From Pseudoduganella violacea (GTDB lineage: Bacteria > Pseudomonadota > Gammaproteobacteria > Burkholderiales > Burkholderiaceae_D), in contig NZ_JACHXD010000013.1 of the NCBI RefSeq assembly GCF_014191875.1, forward strand, positions 1 to 64,000: a stretch of 64,000 nucleotides of DNA, read 5' to 3'. Positions within the stretch are counted from its first letter, which is position 1; every line of letters starts with the position of its first letter. Shown piece by piece: positions 8,285-19,422 of the stretch. The position numbers and the translations under genes were made by a program. The notes under the pieces were generated by a model. The model was not told the origin of the DNA, searched no databases, and saw nothing but the letters and a program-made list of their open reading frames with translations.

Positions 8285-9127
8285 ATGAGCAAAGCCCCTA
8301 CCCTGCCCGCCGGAGCCGACGCCCCCATCGGCGTCTTCGATTCCGGCGTGGGCGGCTTGTCCGTGCTGCGCCATATCCAGCAGCAGCTGCCGCAAGAGCA
8401 TGTGCTCTACTTCGCCGACATCGGCTTTGCGCCCTATGGCGACAAGCCGGAAGCGGCGGTGGTGCAGCGCGCGCTGGCGGTGGCCGAATTCCTGATCGGA
8501 CATGGGGCCAAGGCGCTGGTGGTGGCCTGCAATACCGCCACCGTCGCCGCCATCAAAGCCATCCGCGCCGCTTGGCCGGGCATGCCGATCGTGGGTGTGG
8601 AGCCGGGCCTGAAACCCGGCGCCGCCACCACCCGCAACGGCACGGTGGGTGTGATGGCCACCGATAACACCCTGCGCGGCGAGAAGTTCCTGCAATTGCG
8701 CGACCAGATTTCCAGCGCCAGCAAGGCGCAATTCCTGCTGCAGCCTTGCATCGGCCTGGCCGACCGCATCAACACGGGCGACCTGGAAGGGCCGGAGACG
8801 GCTGCCATGCTGGAACGCTATGTCCTGCCGCTGCTGGAACAAGGCGCCGACACCCTGGTGCTGGGCTGCACCCACTATCCCTTCGTGCAGGCGGGCATCG
8901 AGCGCCTCGTCGCCGCCCACGCCAAGGGACCGGTGACCGTGATCGACACCGGCGATGCCGTCGCCCGCCAGCTGGCAAGACTGCTGGAAGGCGCCGGCCT
9001 GCTGCGCCCGGGCGGCACCGTCCCGCACCTGCGCGGCTACACCACCGCCGCGCGCGCCGGCCTGACCGAAGCCTTCGACAAGCTGCTCGGCCAGCATCCC
9101 GAAGTCGAAGCCGTCAAGATCGCCTGA
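8285..9127 (+). CDS. murI: Glutamate racemase
   Basis: 280 residues. It makes D-glutamate for peptidoglycan in the cytoplasm. The two catalytic cysteines are visible in ALVVACNTATVAA (~residue 82) and LVLGCTHYPF (~residue 194), and the N-terminal IGVFDSGVGGLSVLR is the family signature. It follows fumarase by 7 bases, preceded by AAGGAAG, so translation is well supported. Length is normal. Confidence 0.97.
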   Translation: MSKAPTLPAGADAPIGVFDSGVGGLSVLRHIQQQLPQEHVLYFADIGFAPYGDKPEAAVVQRALAVAEFLIGHGAKALVVACNTATVAAIKAIRAAWPGMPIVGVEPGLKPGAATTRNGTVGVMATDNTLRGEKFLQLRDQISSASKAQFLLQPCIGLADRINTGDLEGPETAAMLERYVLPLLEQGADTLVLGCTHYPFVQAGIERLVAAHAKGPVTVIDTGDAVARQLARLLEGAGLLRPGGTVPHLRGYTTAARAGLTEAFDKLLGQHPEVEAVKIA

Positions 9128-9182
9128 ATTTGCCGCAAAAACAGGCAAGTGCAGAAATTTGCAAAAAATCGCCCACAAGGGT

Positions 9183-9211
9183 TTGCCAGTTCCCGAATCA
9201 GCTAGTATAAT
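9183..9211 (+). promoter_or_regulatory. Sigma-70-type promoter of tRNA-His
   Basis: TTGCCA at 9183-9188 and a perfect TATAAT at 9206-9211 are separated by 17 bases. A GC-rich discriminator (TCGGCCTC) follows, as in stable-RNA promoters. The tRNA begins about 45 bases downstream. Confidence 0.8.
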
Positions 9212-9255
9212 TCGGCCTCTGTCGCAGCAACGATGTGACAGAAGAAGTTTCAGTG

Positions 9256-9331
9256 GTGGCTGTAGCTCAGTTGGTAGAGTCCAGGATTGTGATTCCTGTT
9301 GTCGTGGGTTCGAGCCCCATCAGCCACCCCA
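9256..9331 (+). tRNA. tRNA-His (anticodon GTG)
   Basis: Cloverleaf with acceptor GTGGCTG/CAGCCAC, D-arm GCTCAGTTGGTAGAGT, anticodon arm CAGGATTGTGATTCCTG (GTG in the loop) and T-arm GTGGGTTCGAGCCCCAT, with CCA encoded at 9329-9331. The base at 9255 is G and would be the histidine-specific G-1, facing C73. Confidence 0.96.
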
Positions 9332-9349
9332 AAGAATTCGCAGTAAATA

Positions 9350-9386
9350 AAAAGGTTGCCAGCGTTTCGCTTGCAACCTTTTTTGT
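9350..9386 (+). terminator. Rho-independent terminator after tRNA-His
   Basis: AAAAGGTTGC (9350-9359) pairs with GCAACCTTTT (9373-9382) around a 13-base loop. The T tract continues to 9384. Confidence 0.85.
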
Positions 9387-9445
9387 TTTTCCTCTCAGGT
9401 GCCGCGTATTTCAATTATCCACACGCGGCCGCCATCCTTATTACC

Positions 9446-9908
9446 TTATGATTTGAGTCTGCGCCTCGATTCCTCTTTCAGAAGTTGAATGGTATCGAAG
9501 GCTCTGTCACAGGCATCGTTCCACGCTTCGGATTGATAATTACTCAGCAACAGAATCCACTCCGACAGCGCCTCATATTCGGCTTCGGAGAACCCCATAA
9601 AACGCTCCGAAAAAAACTCGCTCCAGTACTCGGGTAGCGGACTTCTGTCCAGCATACCCAGTACGGTATCCGCCGGCCAGAACCACTGATCCGGACGTTG
9701 CGCGGATAAGCACATGACGCTTCCCAGAAAATACCTGAAAGCGGCAGGCGAAAACGCGGTGATGGCGCCGGAATGCTTCTCCCAGTCCTCTCGCGTGATA
9801 TCGCGCCAATCCCGCCTGGCAAACGATAATGCGTCTTCATGATCGCCGCTTAAAGGCGCCGGCACGTCAATCATTTCATTGGGCCGAACCCACCCGCCAA
9901 ATGCCCGT

Positions 9909-9931
<23 letters not shown>
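9446..9931 (-). CDS. Small DUF6714-like hypothetical protein overlapping a kinase gene
   Basis: 161 residues, soluble, rich in Trp and acidic residues. The core RDWRDITREDWEKHSGAI followed by FSPAAFRYFLGSVM resembles the DUF6714 family (small cytoplasmic proteins sometimes found near polymorphic toxins). Its start lies 23 bases inside the 3' end of the hybrid kinase gene, so the two are probably translated from one message. Function unknown. The family call is from memory of the pattern, so moderate. Confidence 0.65.
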
Positions 9932-12116
<2,185 letters not shown>

Positions 12117-12513
12117 CAATCGGTCGTCAGGGCCGGCCTGGCGCGTTTCCGCGGCTATGGAGTCCGCCCCGGGACTGTCAAAGCCCTGCCGCCCGGCACA
12201 GGGCGGGCGGCGACATCAGAGCGGGGGAGGCGTGGCCAAAACTATCCGGCCGGCAAGTATTGGTGTAATTGCTAATACTATATTCAGTTGCTGCCCGGCC
12301 TGTCAATCATCAAAATATATGTGAATTACAAGCAAATTACTGAAAGTTATCACCTGTTTGTATTTTGAAAACAATAACCGTCAAGCCAGAAGCTCAGGCC
12401 GATGTAGCTTGTTTGTAAGCGTCAGTATCGTGGATGCAACTTAAGGCGGGCGCAGCGGAATGTTTGCAGGCACAATCTCCTCATCCACGGTAAGACTTTT
12501 CCGGGAGTTCGCA
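12117..12513. other. Divergent intergenic region between two kinase genes
   Basis: About 400 bases without a believable gene. It is AT-rich compared with its surroundings between roughly 12280 and 12380 and presumably holds the promoters of both divergent kinase operons. No clear paired -35/-10 elements or operator could be singled out by eye. The only usable signal is GGGAG at 12503-12507, the ribosome-binding site of the rightward gene. Confidence 0.4.
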
Positions 12514-15500
12514 ATGATGAGGTCGGTTGCAAGCAAGATGGCTTTGCTGACGGCGACGGCGCTGCTGGGCCTGGCCCTGCTCACCGCCCTCGGGCGCTAT
12601 GAAATGGAGCAGGTCTACGAGGGCGCCAACTTCGGCAACGTCAACGCCGTGCCCAGCCTGATCGCGCTCGACACCCTGCGCCGCAACTTCCTGCTGCTGG
12701 GCACCAACTTGCAACGCCAGCTCAACAGCAGCGACGACGTGGCGCGCGCCGAGGCGGAAAAGCAGGTGGCCAACTACCGCCAAGGCGTGGCCACGGCCAT
12801 CACCAAATACGAGACGGATGGCTGCCTGGGCAGCGACTGTTTTGCCGACGCCAAGGACAAGACTTTCCTGTCCGAGGAAAAAATCGTCTGGGCACGCTAC
12901 GACAGCATGCTCGATCCCATTCTGCAGGAAACGCACAAGGGCCAGACCGGCATCGCGCGCGCGCAGGAACTGCTGAACGCCACCGCGCCGCTGGCCGACC
13001 AGATCTCGCGCCTGATCACCGACCATATCGCCTACAACGCTGCCGTCGCCACGCGCGAAACGGCGAAGGCGGTGGAAACCAAGAGCGATGCCCTGTACCT
13101 GACCCTGGGCGCCTGCGCCCTGATGCTGGCGGCCATCGGCGGCCTCGGTTTCCTGACGGCGCGCTCCATCATCGCCCAATTGGGCGGCGAGCCGGCGGCG
13201 GCGACGGCCATCGTCAGCCGCCTGGCCAGCGGCGACGTGAGCGAACGCATCGACCTCAAGCCGGGCGACAGCGCCAGCATGATGGCGCGCGTGCACTTCC
13301 TGAGCCAGACCATGGAACGCCTGGCCTCGCGCGCCGAAGCCATCGGCCGCGGCAACCTGGAGGACGAGGTGGCGCTGGCCTCGGAGCAGGACCGCCTGGG
13401 CAAGGCCATCAACGATATGATCCGCATGCTGCGCGCCAGCCGCGCCGAGGATGAGCGGCGCAACTGGCTGAAGGACGGCTATAGCCAGCTCACCGCCAGC
13501 CTGACCGGCGACCTCAGTACCGAGCAGTTGGCCGACGCCGCCATCGGCATGATGGGCCACTATCTGGAAGCGGGGCGCGGCGTGTTCTACCTGTATGTGG
13601 AAGCGAGCCAGCAACTGGAGCTGGTGGGCAGTTATATGTACACCGAGCGCAATCACATCGGCGCCCGTTTCGCGCTCGGTGAAGGCGCGGTGGGCCAGGC
13701 CGCGCGCGAGCGCAAGCCCATCATCCTCACCCTCGACGCCAGCGACGAGAACACGCCGCCCATCACCACCGGCACCAGCAGCGCCACGCCGCGCTACACC
13801 TACACCTATCCCCTGCTGCACGAAGTCGACCTGGTGGGCGTGATCGAGCTGGCCAGCTTCACCCGCTTCGACGACAAGAAGACCGAGTTCCTGGCCGGCG
13901 TCAGCGGCATGCTCGCTTCGCTGCTGTACGTGGCCGAGCAGCGCGTGCATATCCGCAAGCTGCTGAGCGCCAGCGAATCGTCGGAAAAGGAACTGCGCAT
14001 CCAGAGCGAGCAACTGCGCGACACCAATGCGCAGATGGAAGAACAGCAGCAACAGTTGCAGCAGCAGGCCGAGGAGCTGCAGCAAACCAATTCGCAGATG
14101 GAAGAGCAGCAGCAATTGCAGCAGCAGGCCGAGGAACTGCGGCAGAGCAATGCGCAGATGGAGGAGCAGCAGCGCATGCAGTCGCAGAACGAGCAGCTGA
14201 TCGAGGCGCGCCGCCTGCAGGAAGCTAAGACCCAGCAGCTCAAGCAGTCCAGCCAGTACAAATCGGAGTTCCTGTCGAATATGTCGCACGAGCTGCGCAC
14301 GCCGCTCAACTCCATCATCCTGCTGTCGAAGATGATGCTGAGCGAGGAGGATGGCAAGCTCGATGGCGAATCGGCCAAATGGGCGCAGGTGATCCACCGC
14401 TCGGGCCAGGAGCTGCTGCGCCTGATCAACGATGTGCTCGACCTATCCAAGGTGGAGGCCGGGCGCATGGAGCTGCATGCGGGGCCGGTCAGCGGCGCCG
14501 ACATCTGCACCGAACTGCAAAGCATGTTCGAGCACCTGGCGCGCGACAAGGGCCTGAGCCTGAGCGTGGTCAACCAGCTCGAAGCGGACTTCATCAGCGA
14601 CTGGGACAAGCTATCGCAGATCCTGCGCAATCTGCTGTCGAACGCCGTCAAGTTCACGCGCGAAGGCAGCATCCACGTCACCGTGGGCCGCCGTCCCGGC
14701 CACGCCCTGCCCATCTTCCTCAGCGTGCGCGATAGCGGCGTCGGCATCGCGCCCGACAAGCGCAATGTGATCTTCGAAGCCTTCCAGCAGGCCGACGGCT
14801 CGACCTCGCGCGAATTCGGCGGCACCGGCCTGGGTCTGACCATCAGCCTGCGCTTCGCCCAGATGCTGGGCGGGACCATCGAGCTGCAAAGCGAGCCTGG
14901 CAAGGGCAGCGAATTCACGGTGCTGCTGCCGGACACCCTGCCCAGCACGCGGCCCGAGACGGCAACGGCTGCGCCCACCATCGCCGCGGCGCCGGCGCCC
15001 TCCGGCGACGGCCACCTGGCCCTGCCCGCGCCCAGCGTGGCCGACGACCGCGACACCATCCACAGCGAGGACGCGGTGATCCTGCTGATCGACGACGATC
15101 CCGCTTTCTGCCAGTCGCTGCTGGCGATGAACCGCCGCCTCGGCTACAAGACCCTGCTGGCCCACAGCGGCGAGGAAGGCCTGGACCTGGCCTGGCGCCA
15201 CCGGCCGCACGGCATCCTGCTCGACCTGGGCTTGCCGGACATGGACGGGGCCCAGGTGCTGCACGAGATCAAGAGCCGGCGCGAACTGGCGCGCATCCCG
15301 GTGCACATCGTGTCGGCGAGCGACCGCGACGACGCCTTCCTGCAGCAGGGCGCCATCGGCTTCCTGCAAAAGCCGGCCGACGACCACCGCCTGGCCCAGG
15401 CCGAAGCGTCCCTGCTGGCGGCGCTCGAACGCAGCGAGGGCAATAGCATCCTGGTGGTGGAGAACGGCGGCATCAGCGCGGCCGAAGTGGCGGCCGTGGT

Positions 15501-15708
15501 GGGGCCGGAGCGCGGCCCGGTGCTGGCCGCCGCGCCGGACGGCGCGCTGGAGCAGGCGCTCAGCCGCTCCCCCTGCCGCGTCAAGGCGGCGCCGGCCGAC
15601 CAGGCCGAAATCATGGCCGCCGGCGCCGACGATTATCTGGCCAAGCCGGTCGATTACGACGTGCTGGTGGCCAAGGTGCTCAAGTGGAGCGGCGGGAGGA
15701 GCGCATGA
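12514..15708 (+). CDS. Large membrane hybrid histidine kinase (HAMP, GAF, coiled coil, HisKA, HATPase, REC + degenerate REC)
   Basis: 1064 residues from ATG 12514, which has GGGAG six bases upstream; an earlier in-frame ATG at 12460 lacks this. Order: TM1 (~9-27), periplasmic four-helix-type sensor, TM2 (~194-214), HAMP, GAF (~345-480), a Gln/Glu-rich coiled coil with repeated QMEEQQ..LQQQAEEL units (~490-580), HisKA SHELRTPLNS (~591), HATPase, and a full receiver with LLDLGLPDMDG (~903). The C-terminal part starts like a receiver (SILVVENGG) and ends like one (AGADDYLAKPVD), but the phospho-Asp segment between is missing. It is first in an operon with cheB-cheR. Confidence 0.93.
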   Translation: MMRSVASKMALLTATALLGLALLTALGRYEMEQVYEGANFGNVNAVPSLIALDTLRRNFLLLGTNLQRQLNSSDDVARAEAEKQVANYRQGVATAITKYETDGCLGSDCFADAKDKTFLSEEKIVWARYDSMLDPILQETHKGQTGIARAQELLNATAPLADQISRLITDHIAYNAAVATRETAKAVETKSDALYLTLGACALMLAAIGGLGFLTARSIIAQLGGEPAAATAIVSRLASGDVSERIDLKPGDSASMMARVHFLSQTMERLASRAEAIGRGNLEDEVALASEQDRLGKAINDMIRMLRASRAEDERRNWLKDGYSQLTASLTGDLSTEQLADAAIGMMGHYLEAGRGVFYLYVEASQQLELVGSYMYTERNHIGARFALGEGAVGQAARERKPIILTLDASDENTPPITTGTSSATPRYTYTYPLLHEVDLVGVIELASFTRFDDKKTEFLAGVSGMLASLLYVAEQRVHIRKLLSASESSEKELRIQSEQLRDTNAQMEEQQQQLQQQAEELQQTNSQMEEQQQLQQQAEELRQSNAQMEEQQRMQSQNEQLIEARRLQEAKTQQLKQSSQYKSEFLSNMSHELRTPLNSIILLSKMMLSEEDGKLDGESAKWAQVIHRSGQELLRLINDVLDLSKVEAGRMELHAGPVSGADICTELQSMFEHLARDKGLSLSVVNQLEADFISDWDKLSQILRNLLSNAVKFTREGSIHVTVGRRPGHALPIFLSVRDSGVGIAPDKRNVIFEAFQQADGSTSREFGGTGLGLTISLRFAQMLGGTIELQSEPGKGSEFTVLLPDTLPSTRPETATAAPTIAAAPAPSGDGHLALPAPSVADDRDTIHSEDAVILLIDDDPAFCQSLLAMNRRLGYKTLLAHSGEEGLDLAWRHRPHGILLDLGLPDMDGAQVLHEIKSRRELARIPVHIVSASDRDDAFLQQGAIGFLQKPADDHRLAQAEASLLAALERSEGNSILVVENGGISAAEVAAVVGPERGPVLAAAPDGALEQALSRSPCRVKAAPADQAEIMAAGADDYLAKPVDYDVLVAKVLKWSGGRSA
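14028..14200 (+). repeat. Tandem in-gene repeat encoding a coiled-coil linker
   Basis: About two and a half copies of a ~60-63-base unit starting at CAGATGGA(A/G)GA(A/G)CAGCAGCA encode QMEEQQ(QQ)LQQQAEEL(Q/R)Q(T/S)N(S/A). The periodic heptad-like Gln/Glu/Leu pattern is expected of a signalling helix between GAF and HisKA. Copy number could vary between strains. Confidence 0.75.
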
Positions 15709-17414
15709 GCATCACGCTGCACCGGCACGATGGCGTGTGCCGCATCGCGGTGCTGGGCCGGCAGGAAAGCGCGGCCGCCAGCGCCGAGCTGCGCGCCGCC
15801 CTGGGCGAAGCGCGCGCCGCGCCCGAAGCCGGCGGCATCGAGCTGAGTTTCTACGATGCCGACACCTTGCCGCGCGACGTCATCGACGTCCTGTCCGAGC
15901 TGCTGGAGCGCGAAGCCGGCCTGAAGATCGTCGCCTACCACGCCCTGCTGGCGCACAGCCTGATGCGCCTCGGCCTGCCGGTGCGCCAGGTTTCGCACCG
16001 CAGCCAGCACCATGCCACCGCGCCCTGCAGCGCCGTGGTGCTGGCCGGTTCGGCGCAAAGCCTGGACAAGATCCTGCACATCGTCGGCAAGCTGCCGCTG
16101 GCCGACGCCGCCGTCTTCGTGGTGCAGCATGTGGACGAGCACCAGGTCAACCTGCTCGACCAGTTGCTCAAGACGCGCACCGATTACTGCGTGCTGATGC
16201 CGCAGCACCTGATGCCGGTGCAGCCCGGCACCCTGTATATCGCCCCGCCCGGCCACCATATGAAGGTGGCGCACGGCATGGTGTACCTGACGCGCGACCG
16301 CAAGGTGCAGTTCACCCGCCCCTCGATCGACGTGCTGTTCGAATCGCTGGCGGCCGAATACGGCGGCGGCGCGCTGGCGGTGCTGCTGTGCGGCTTTGGC
16401 CGCGACGGCGTGGCCGGCTGCGCCGCGTTGCGCCGGGCCGGCGCCCTGGTCATCGTGGAGGACGGCGCCGACTGCGAAGGCGCGCGCGCCATGCCCGACG
16501 CGGCGCGCGACGCCGGCCACTTCGACTATGTGCTGAACCTGAGCGCCATCACCAGCGTCGCGGCGGCGGCCCTGGCCGGCGACGCCGCCGCGCCCGAGGG
16601 CGAGCTGCTCGACCTGTTTCTGGAAGCGGTCACCAGCCAGTGCGGCTACGACTTCCGCAACTACCAGCGCGACAGCCTGCAGCGCCGCATCCGCAGCCTG
16701 ATGCTGCATTGCGGCTTCCACAGCTTTGCGCACTACCAGCGCGCCGTGCTGTCCGACGCCGCCTTGTTCGAGCGCCTGACGGCCGAGCTGCCGGTGGGCG
16801 TGACCAGCTTCTTCCGCCATCCGCCCCAGCTGCGCCAGATCCGCGACGAGATCCTGCCCTATCTGGCCAGCTTCCCCATGATCAAGCTGTGGTCGGCCGG
16901 CTGCTCGACCGGGGAGGAAGCGTATTCGCTGGCCATCATGCTCGATGAACTGGGCCTGCTGGAGCGCAGCCACCTGTTCGCCACCGAGGTCAGCCCCTAT
17001 CTGCTGGAGCTGGCCAAGGCCGGCCTGTTCCCGGCCGCCACCCTGGATACCAACCGCGCCAATTACCGCGCCAGCGGCGGCAAGCTCGATTTCGACAGCT
17101 ATCTGCCGGCCGGGGGCCGCTATCTGCGCGCGCCCGAGCGTCTGCGCCTGCGCCTGCTGTTCCACCGCCATTCGCTGACCGGCGAAGGCATCTTCAACGA
17201 ATTCCAGCTGATCCTATGCCGCAATGTGCTGATCTATTTCGACGCCGAGCTGCAGCGCCAGGTGCTGCAGCGTTTCGCGCGTTCCCTGCATGTGGATGGT
17301 TTCCTGGTGCTCGGGCCGCAGGATGGACTGAACCAGGCCGCGCTGGCGCAAGGCTTTGTGCCGTGGCGCGCCGGCAGCTATATTTATCGGCGTGGAGGAG
17401 CATGCCATGAGTGA
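15705..17414 (+). CDS. CheB-CheR fusion protein with an N-terminal STAS-like domain
   Basis: 569 residues from ATG 15705, overlapping the kinase stop (ATGA), with GGAGGAG upstream. Residues ~1-90 look STAS-like. Residues ~105-285 are a CheB methylesterase: the triad can be assigned to Ser in LAGSAQSL (~115), His in VVQHVDEH (~141) and Asp in GFGRDGVAG (~234). Residues ~303-569 are a CheR methyltransferase: SFFRHPP, the SAM site WSAGCSTGEEAYSLA (~398) and the NVLIYFD motif. The PAS/kinase regions often following in CheB-CheR proteins are absent here; they are on separate adjacent genes. The likely role is receptor-like methylation feedback within this kinase operon. Confidence 0.9.
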   Translation: MSITLHRHDGVCRIAVLGRQESAAASAELRAALGEARAAPEAGGIELSFYDADTLPRDVIDVLSELLEREAGLKIVAYHALLAHSLMRLGLPVRQVSHRSQHHATAPCSAVVLAGSAQSLDKILHIVGKLPLADAAVFVVQHVDEHQVNLLDQLLKTRTDYCVLMPQHLMPVQPGTLYIAPPGHHMKVAHGMVYLTRDRKVQFTRPSIDVLFESLAAEYGGGALAVLLCGFGRDGVAGCAALRRAGALVIVEDGADCEGARAMPDAARDAGHFDYVLNLSAITSVAAAALAGDAAAPEGELLDLFLEAVTSQCGYDFRNYQRDSLQRRIRSLMLHCGFHSFAHYQRAVLSDAALFERLTAELPVGVTSFFRHPPQLRQIRDEILPYLASFPMIKLWSAGCSTGEEAYSLAIMLDELGLLERSHLFATEVSPYLLELAKAGLFPAATLDTNRANYRASGGKLDFDSYLPAGGRYLRAPERLRLRLLFHRHSLTGEGIFNEFQLILCRNVLIYFDAELQRQVLQRFARSLHVDGFLVLGPQDGLNQAALAQGFVPWRAGSYIYRRGGACHE

Positions 17415-18640
17415 ACGCTTCAATGTGCTGGTGGTCGACGACAATCCCGCCAACCGTCTGACCTTGCGCGCCCTGCTGGCGCGGCTGCGAGGTGATGGAA
17501 GCCGAATCGGGCGAGGCCACCCTGCTGCTGACGCTGGAGCAGGATTGCCACCTGATCCTGCTCGACGTGCATATGCCCGGCATGGACGGCTTCGAGACGG
17601 CGCGCCATCTGCAGATGACGGAACGCACGCGCAATATCCCCATCGTCTTCATCACGGCCGTGTTCATGAGCGATGAGTTCATCGGCCGCGGCTATGCGCT
17701 GGGCGCGGTCGACTACCTGGTCAAGCCGCTCGACGACAATCTGCTGCTGAACCGCGTGCGCCAGTACCAGTACCTGCACGAGCGCGAGATGGCGCTGGAA
17801 CGGCGCACGCGCGACCTGCTGGCGGCCAACAACCAGCTGCAGGAAGCGCTCAACCGCCTGCACCTGGCGCAGGACAAGCTGGTGCAGTCGGAAAAGCTGG
17901 CGGCCCTGGGCGCCATCGTGGCCGCCGTGGCGCACGAGTTGAATACCCCGATCGGCAATTGCATGACGGTGGCCTCGGCGCTGGAAGACCAGGTCGGCGA
18001 TTTCGAAAAAGTGCTGGCGCAGGGACCGGCGCTGAAACGCTCGCAGTTGTCGGACTACCTGTCCAACTGCCACACCGCCCTGCAGCTGATGATGCGCGGC
18101 CTGCACCGCGCCGCCGACCTGGTGGCCAATTTCAAGCAGGTGGCGGTGGACCATACCAGCTCGCAGCGGCGCAGCTTCGACCTGCGCGAAACCATCGGCG
18201 GCGTGGTCGCGCTGATGAAGACCAGCTTGCGCAAAAGCCCCTACCAGATCGAGCTGGCCATCCCTGAAGGCTTGCATATGGATAGCTATCCGGGGCCGCT
18301 GGATCAGATCGTATCGAACCTGATCAACAACTCGGTGCTGCACGGCTTCCAGGGCCGCGACCACGGCCAGATGCGCCTGCAGGCCAGCCTGGAAGGCCCC
18401 CATCATGTGCGCCTGCACTACAGCGACGATGGCTGCGGCATGAGCGAGGAAGTGCGCGCCCACGTCTTCGATCCCTTTTTCACCACGCGCCTGGGCAAGG
18501 GCGGCAGCGGTCTGGGCATGAATATCTGCTACAACCTGGTGACCGGCCTGCTCGGCGGCAGCATCGAAGCGCGCGCCACGCCCGACGGCGGCAGGGCCTT
18601 CCTCATCGTGCTGCCGCTGGTGGCGCCACCGTCTTCATAA
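17407..18640 (+). pseudogene. Response regulator-histidine kinase gene split by a frameshift
   Basis: ATG 17407 (overlapping the CheB-CheR gene end by eight bases) begins a receiver: MSERFNVLVVDDNPANRLTL up to LLARL. The reading frame then moves by one near 17484-17491: the receiver continues as CEVMEAESGEATLLL, LILLDVHMPGMDGFETA, KPLDDNLLLNR. It is followed by a coiled coil, HisKA-like VAAVAHELNTPIGN and HATPase (DDGCGMSEE, GGSGLGMNICYN) to 18640. Frame 1 alone encodes only the acidic-pocket part. The second frame (GTG 17492) lacks it. Either a true inactivating indel or a sequencing error; the rest is intact. Confidence 0.85.
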
Positions 18641-18725
18641 AGACACAATCAACGTTGCCCAAAGGAACTTAAATACCGCTACAATAAGCGCTGGTCCCAC
18701 CTCCCTTTAGCGATGGCAGCGCCCC

Positions 18726-19172
18726 ATGTCCGAAAACAAATCCTCCGAACTCAGCACCTATAGCAAGGACACGCCCGTCGGCCGTCCCGACATCGATGGC
18801 CGCGCCGCCGTCTTCGTGCCGACCGCCGACTTCGACCTGGCCAACACCAGCACCATCCGCAAGGGCGCCGGCATTGTCGGCTTCGGCAATCCCGATGGTT
18901 CCCTGACCGTGTATTTCGAAGCGAACCGCTTCGATGAAAGCGCGCTGCACAAATGGGAGCACAAGGCGCGCAAGGCGTATGACCGCATGGTGATGGGCGC
19001 GCCGACCGTGTCGAAAGCGAAGATGGATGCGCGCCTGCTGGAGCAGGTCGGCTATATCGATGGCGTCGGCATCACGCTGAGGCAGCCGGAACGCCTGCAG
19101 GAATGGCTGAGCATCTCGAATGCGCTCGACACCGCGCCCGAAGGCGCCATCGTGGTCTGGCGCAGCAAATAA
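18726..19172 (+). CDS. Hypothetical cytoplasmic protein
   Basis: 148 residues with no signal peptide or membrane helix. It contains GRPDIDGRAAVFVPTADFDL, GIVGFGNPDGSLTVYFEANRF and a helical C-terminal half ending in EGAIVVWRSK. I do not recognise the family. Codon use fits the host and the gene is followed by about 120 bases before the next small ORF, so it is probably a free-standing gene. Confidence 0.7.
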   Translation: MSENKSSELSTYSKDTPVGRPDIDGRAAVFVPTADFDLANTSTIRKGAGIVGFGNPDGSLTVYFEANRFDESALHKWEHKARKAYDRMVMGAPTVSKAKMDARLLEQVGYIDGVGITLRQPERLQEWLSISNALDTAPEGAIVVWRSK

Positions 19173-19298
19173 GCTGGCAATCGCGTAGCTGATCCGACGG
19201 GCAATATTCCTACACGCGGACGGACCAGGGGACTATGGGCGCCCGCCCTGGCTCAACCTATCATGCTCCTGACGATGCCACTTGCATGGGAGCCTACA

Positions 19299-19418
19299 AT
19301 GTTACGCGAACTTCCTCTCGCCTCAAGCGCGCTGCTGCTCGGTCTGGTAAGCGCGGCGACCTATATGCTGTGTTCGGCCGACGTGCTGAACGACGCCGCC
19401 CTGTTCCTGATGCGCTGA
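19299..19418 (+). CDS. Possible 39-residue membrane or exported microprotein
   Basis: A short ORF, ATG 19299 to TGA 19416-19418, reads MLRELPLASSALLLGLVSAA and continues TYMLCSADVLNDAALFLMR. A GGGAG at 19288-19292 lies seven bases upstream of the start. The central SSALLLGLVSAATYML segment is one hydrophobic helix. Small proteins of this size are easily missed. No homolog is recognised, so the evidence is the ribosome-binding site plus the hydrophobic pattern. Confidence 0.4.
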   Translation: MLRELPLASSALLLGLVSAATYMLCSADVLNDAALFLMR

Positions 19419-19422
19419 CCGC

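Noticed and set aside
14028..14200. CRISPR-like or VNTR repeat
   Set aside because: The units are in-frame coding, have no spacers and encode a coiled-coil linker.
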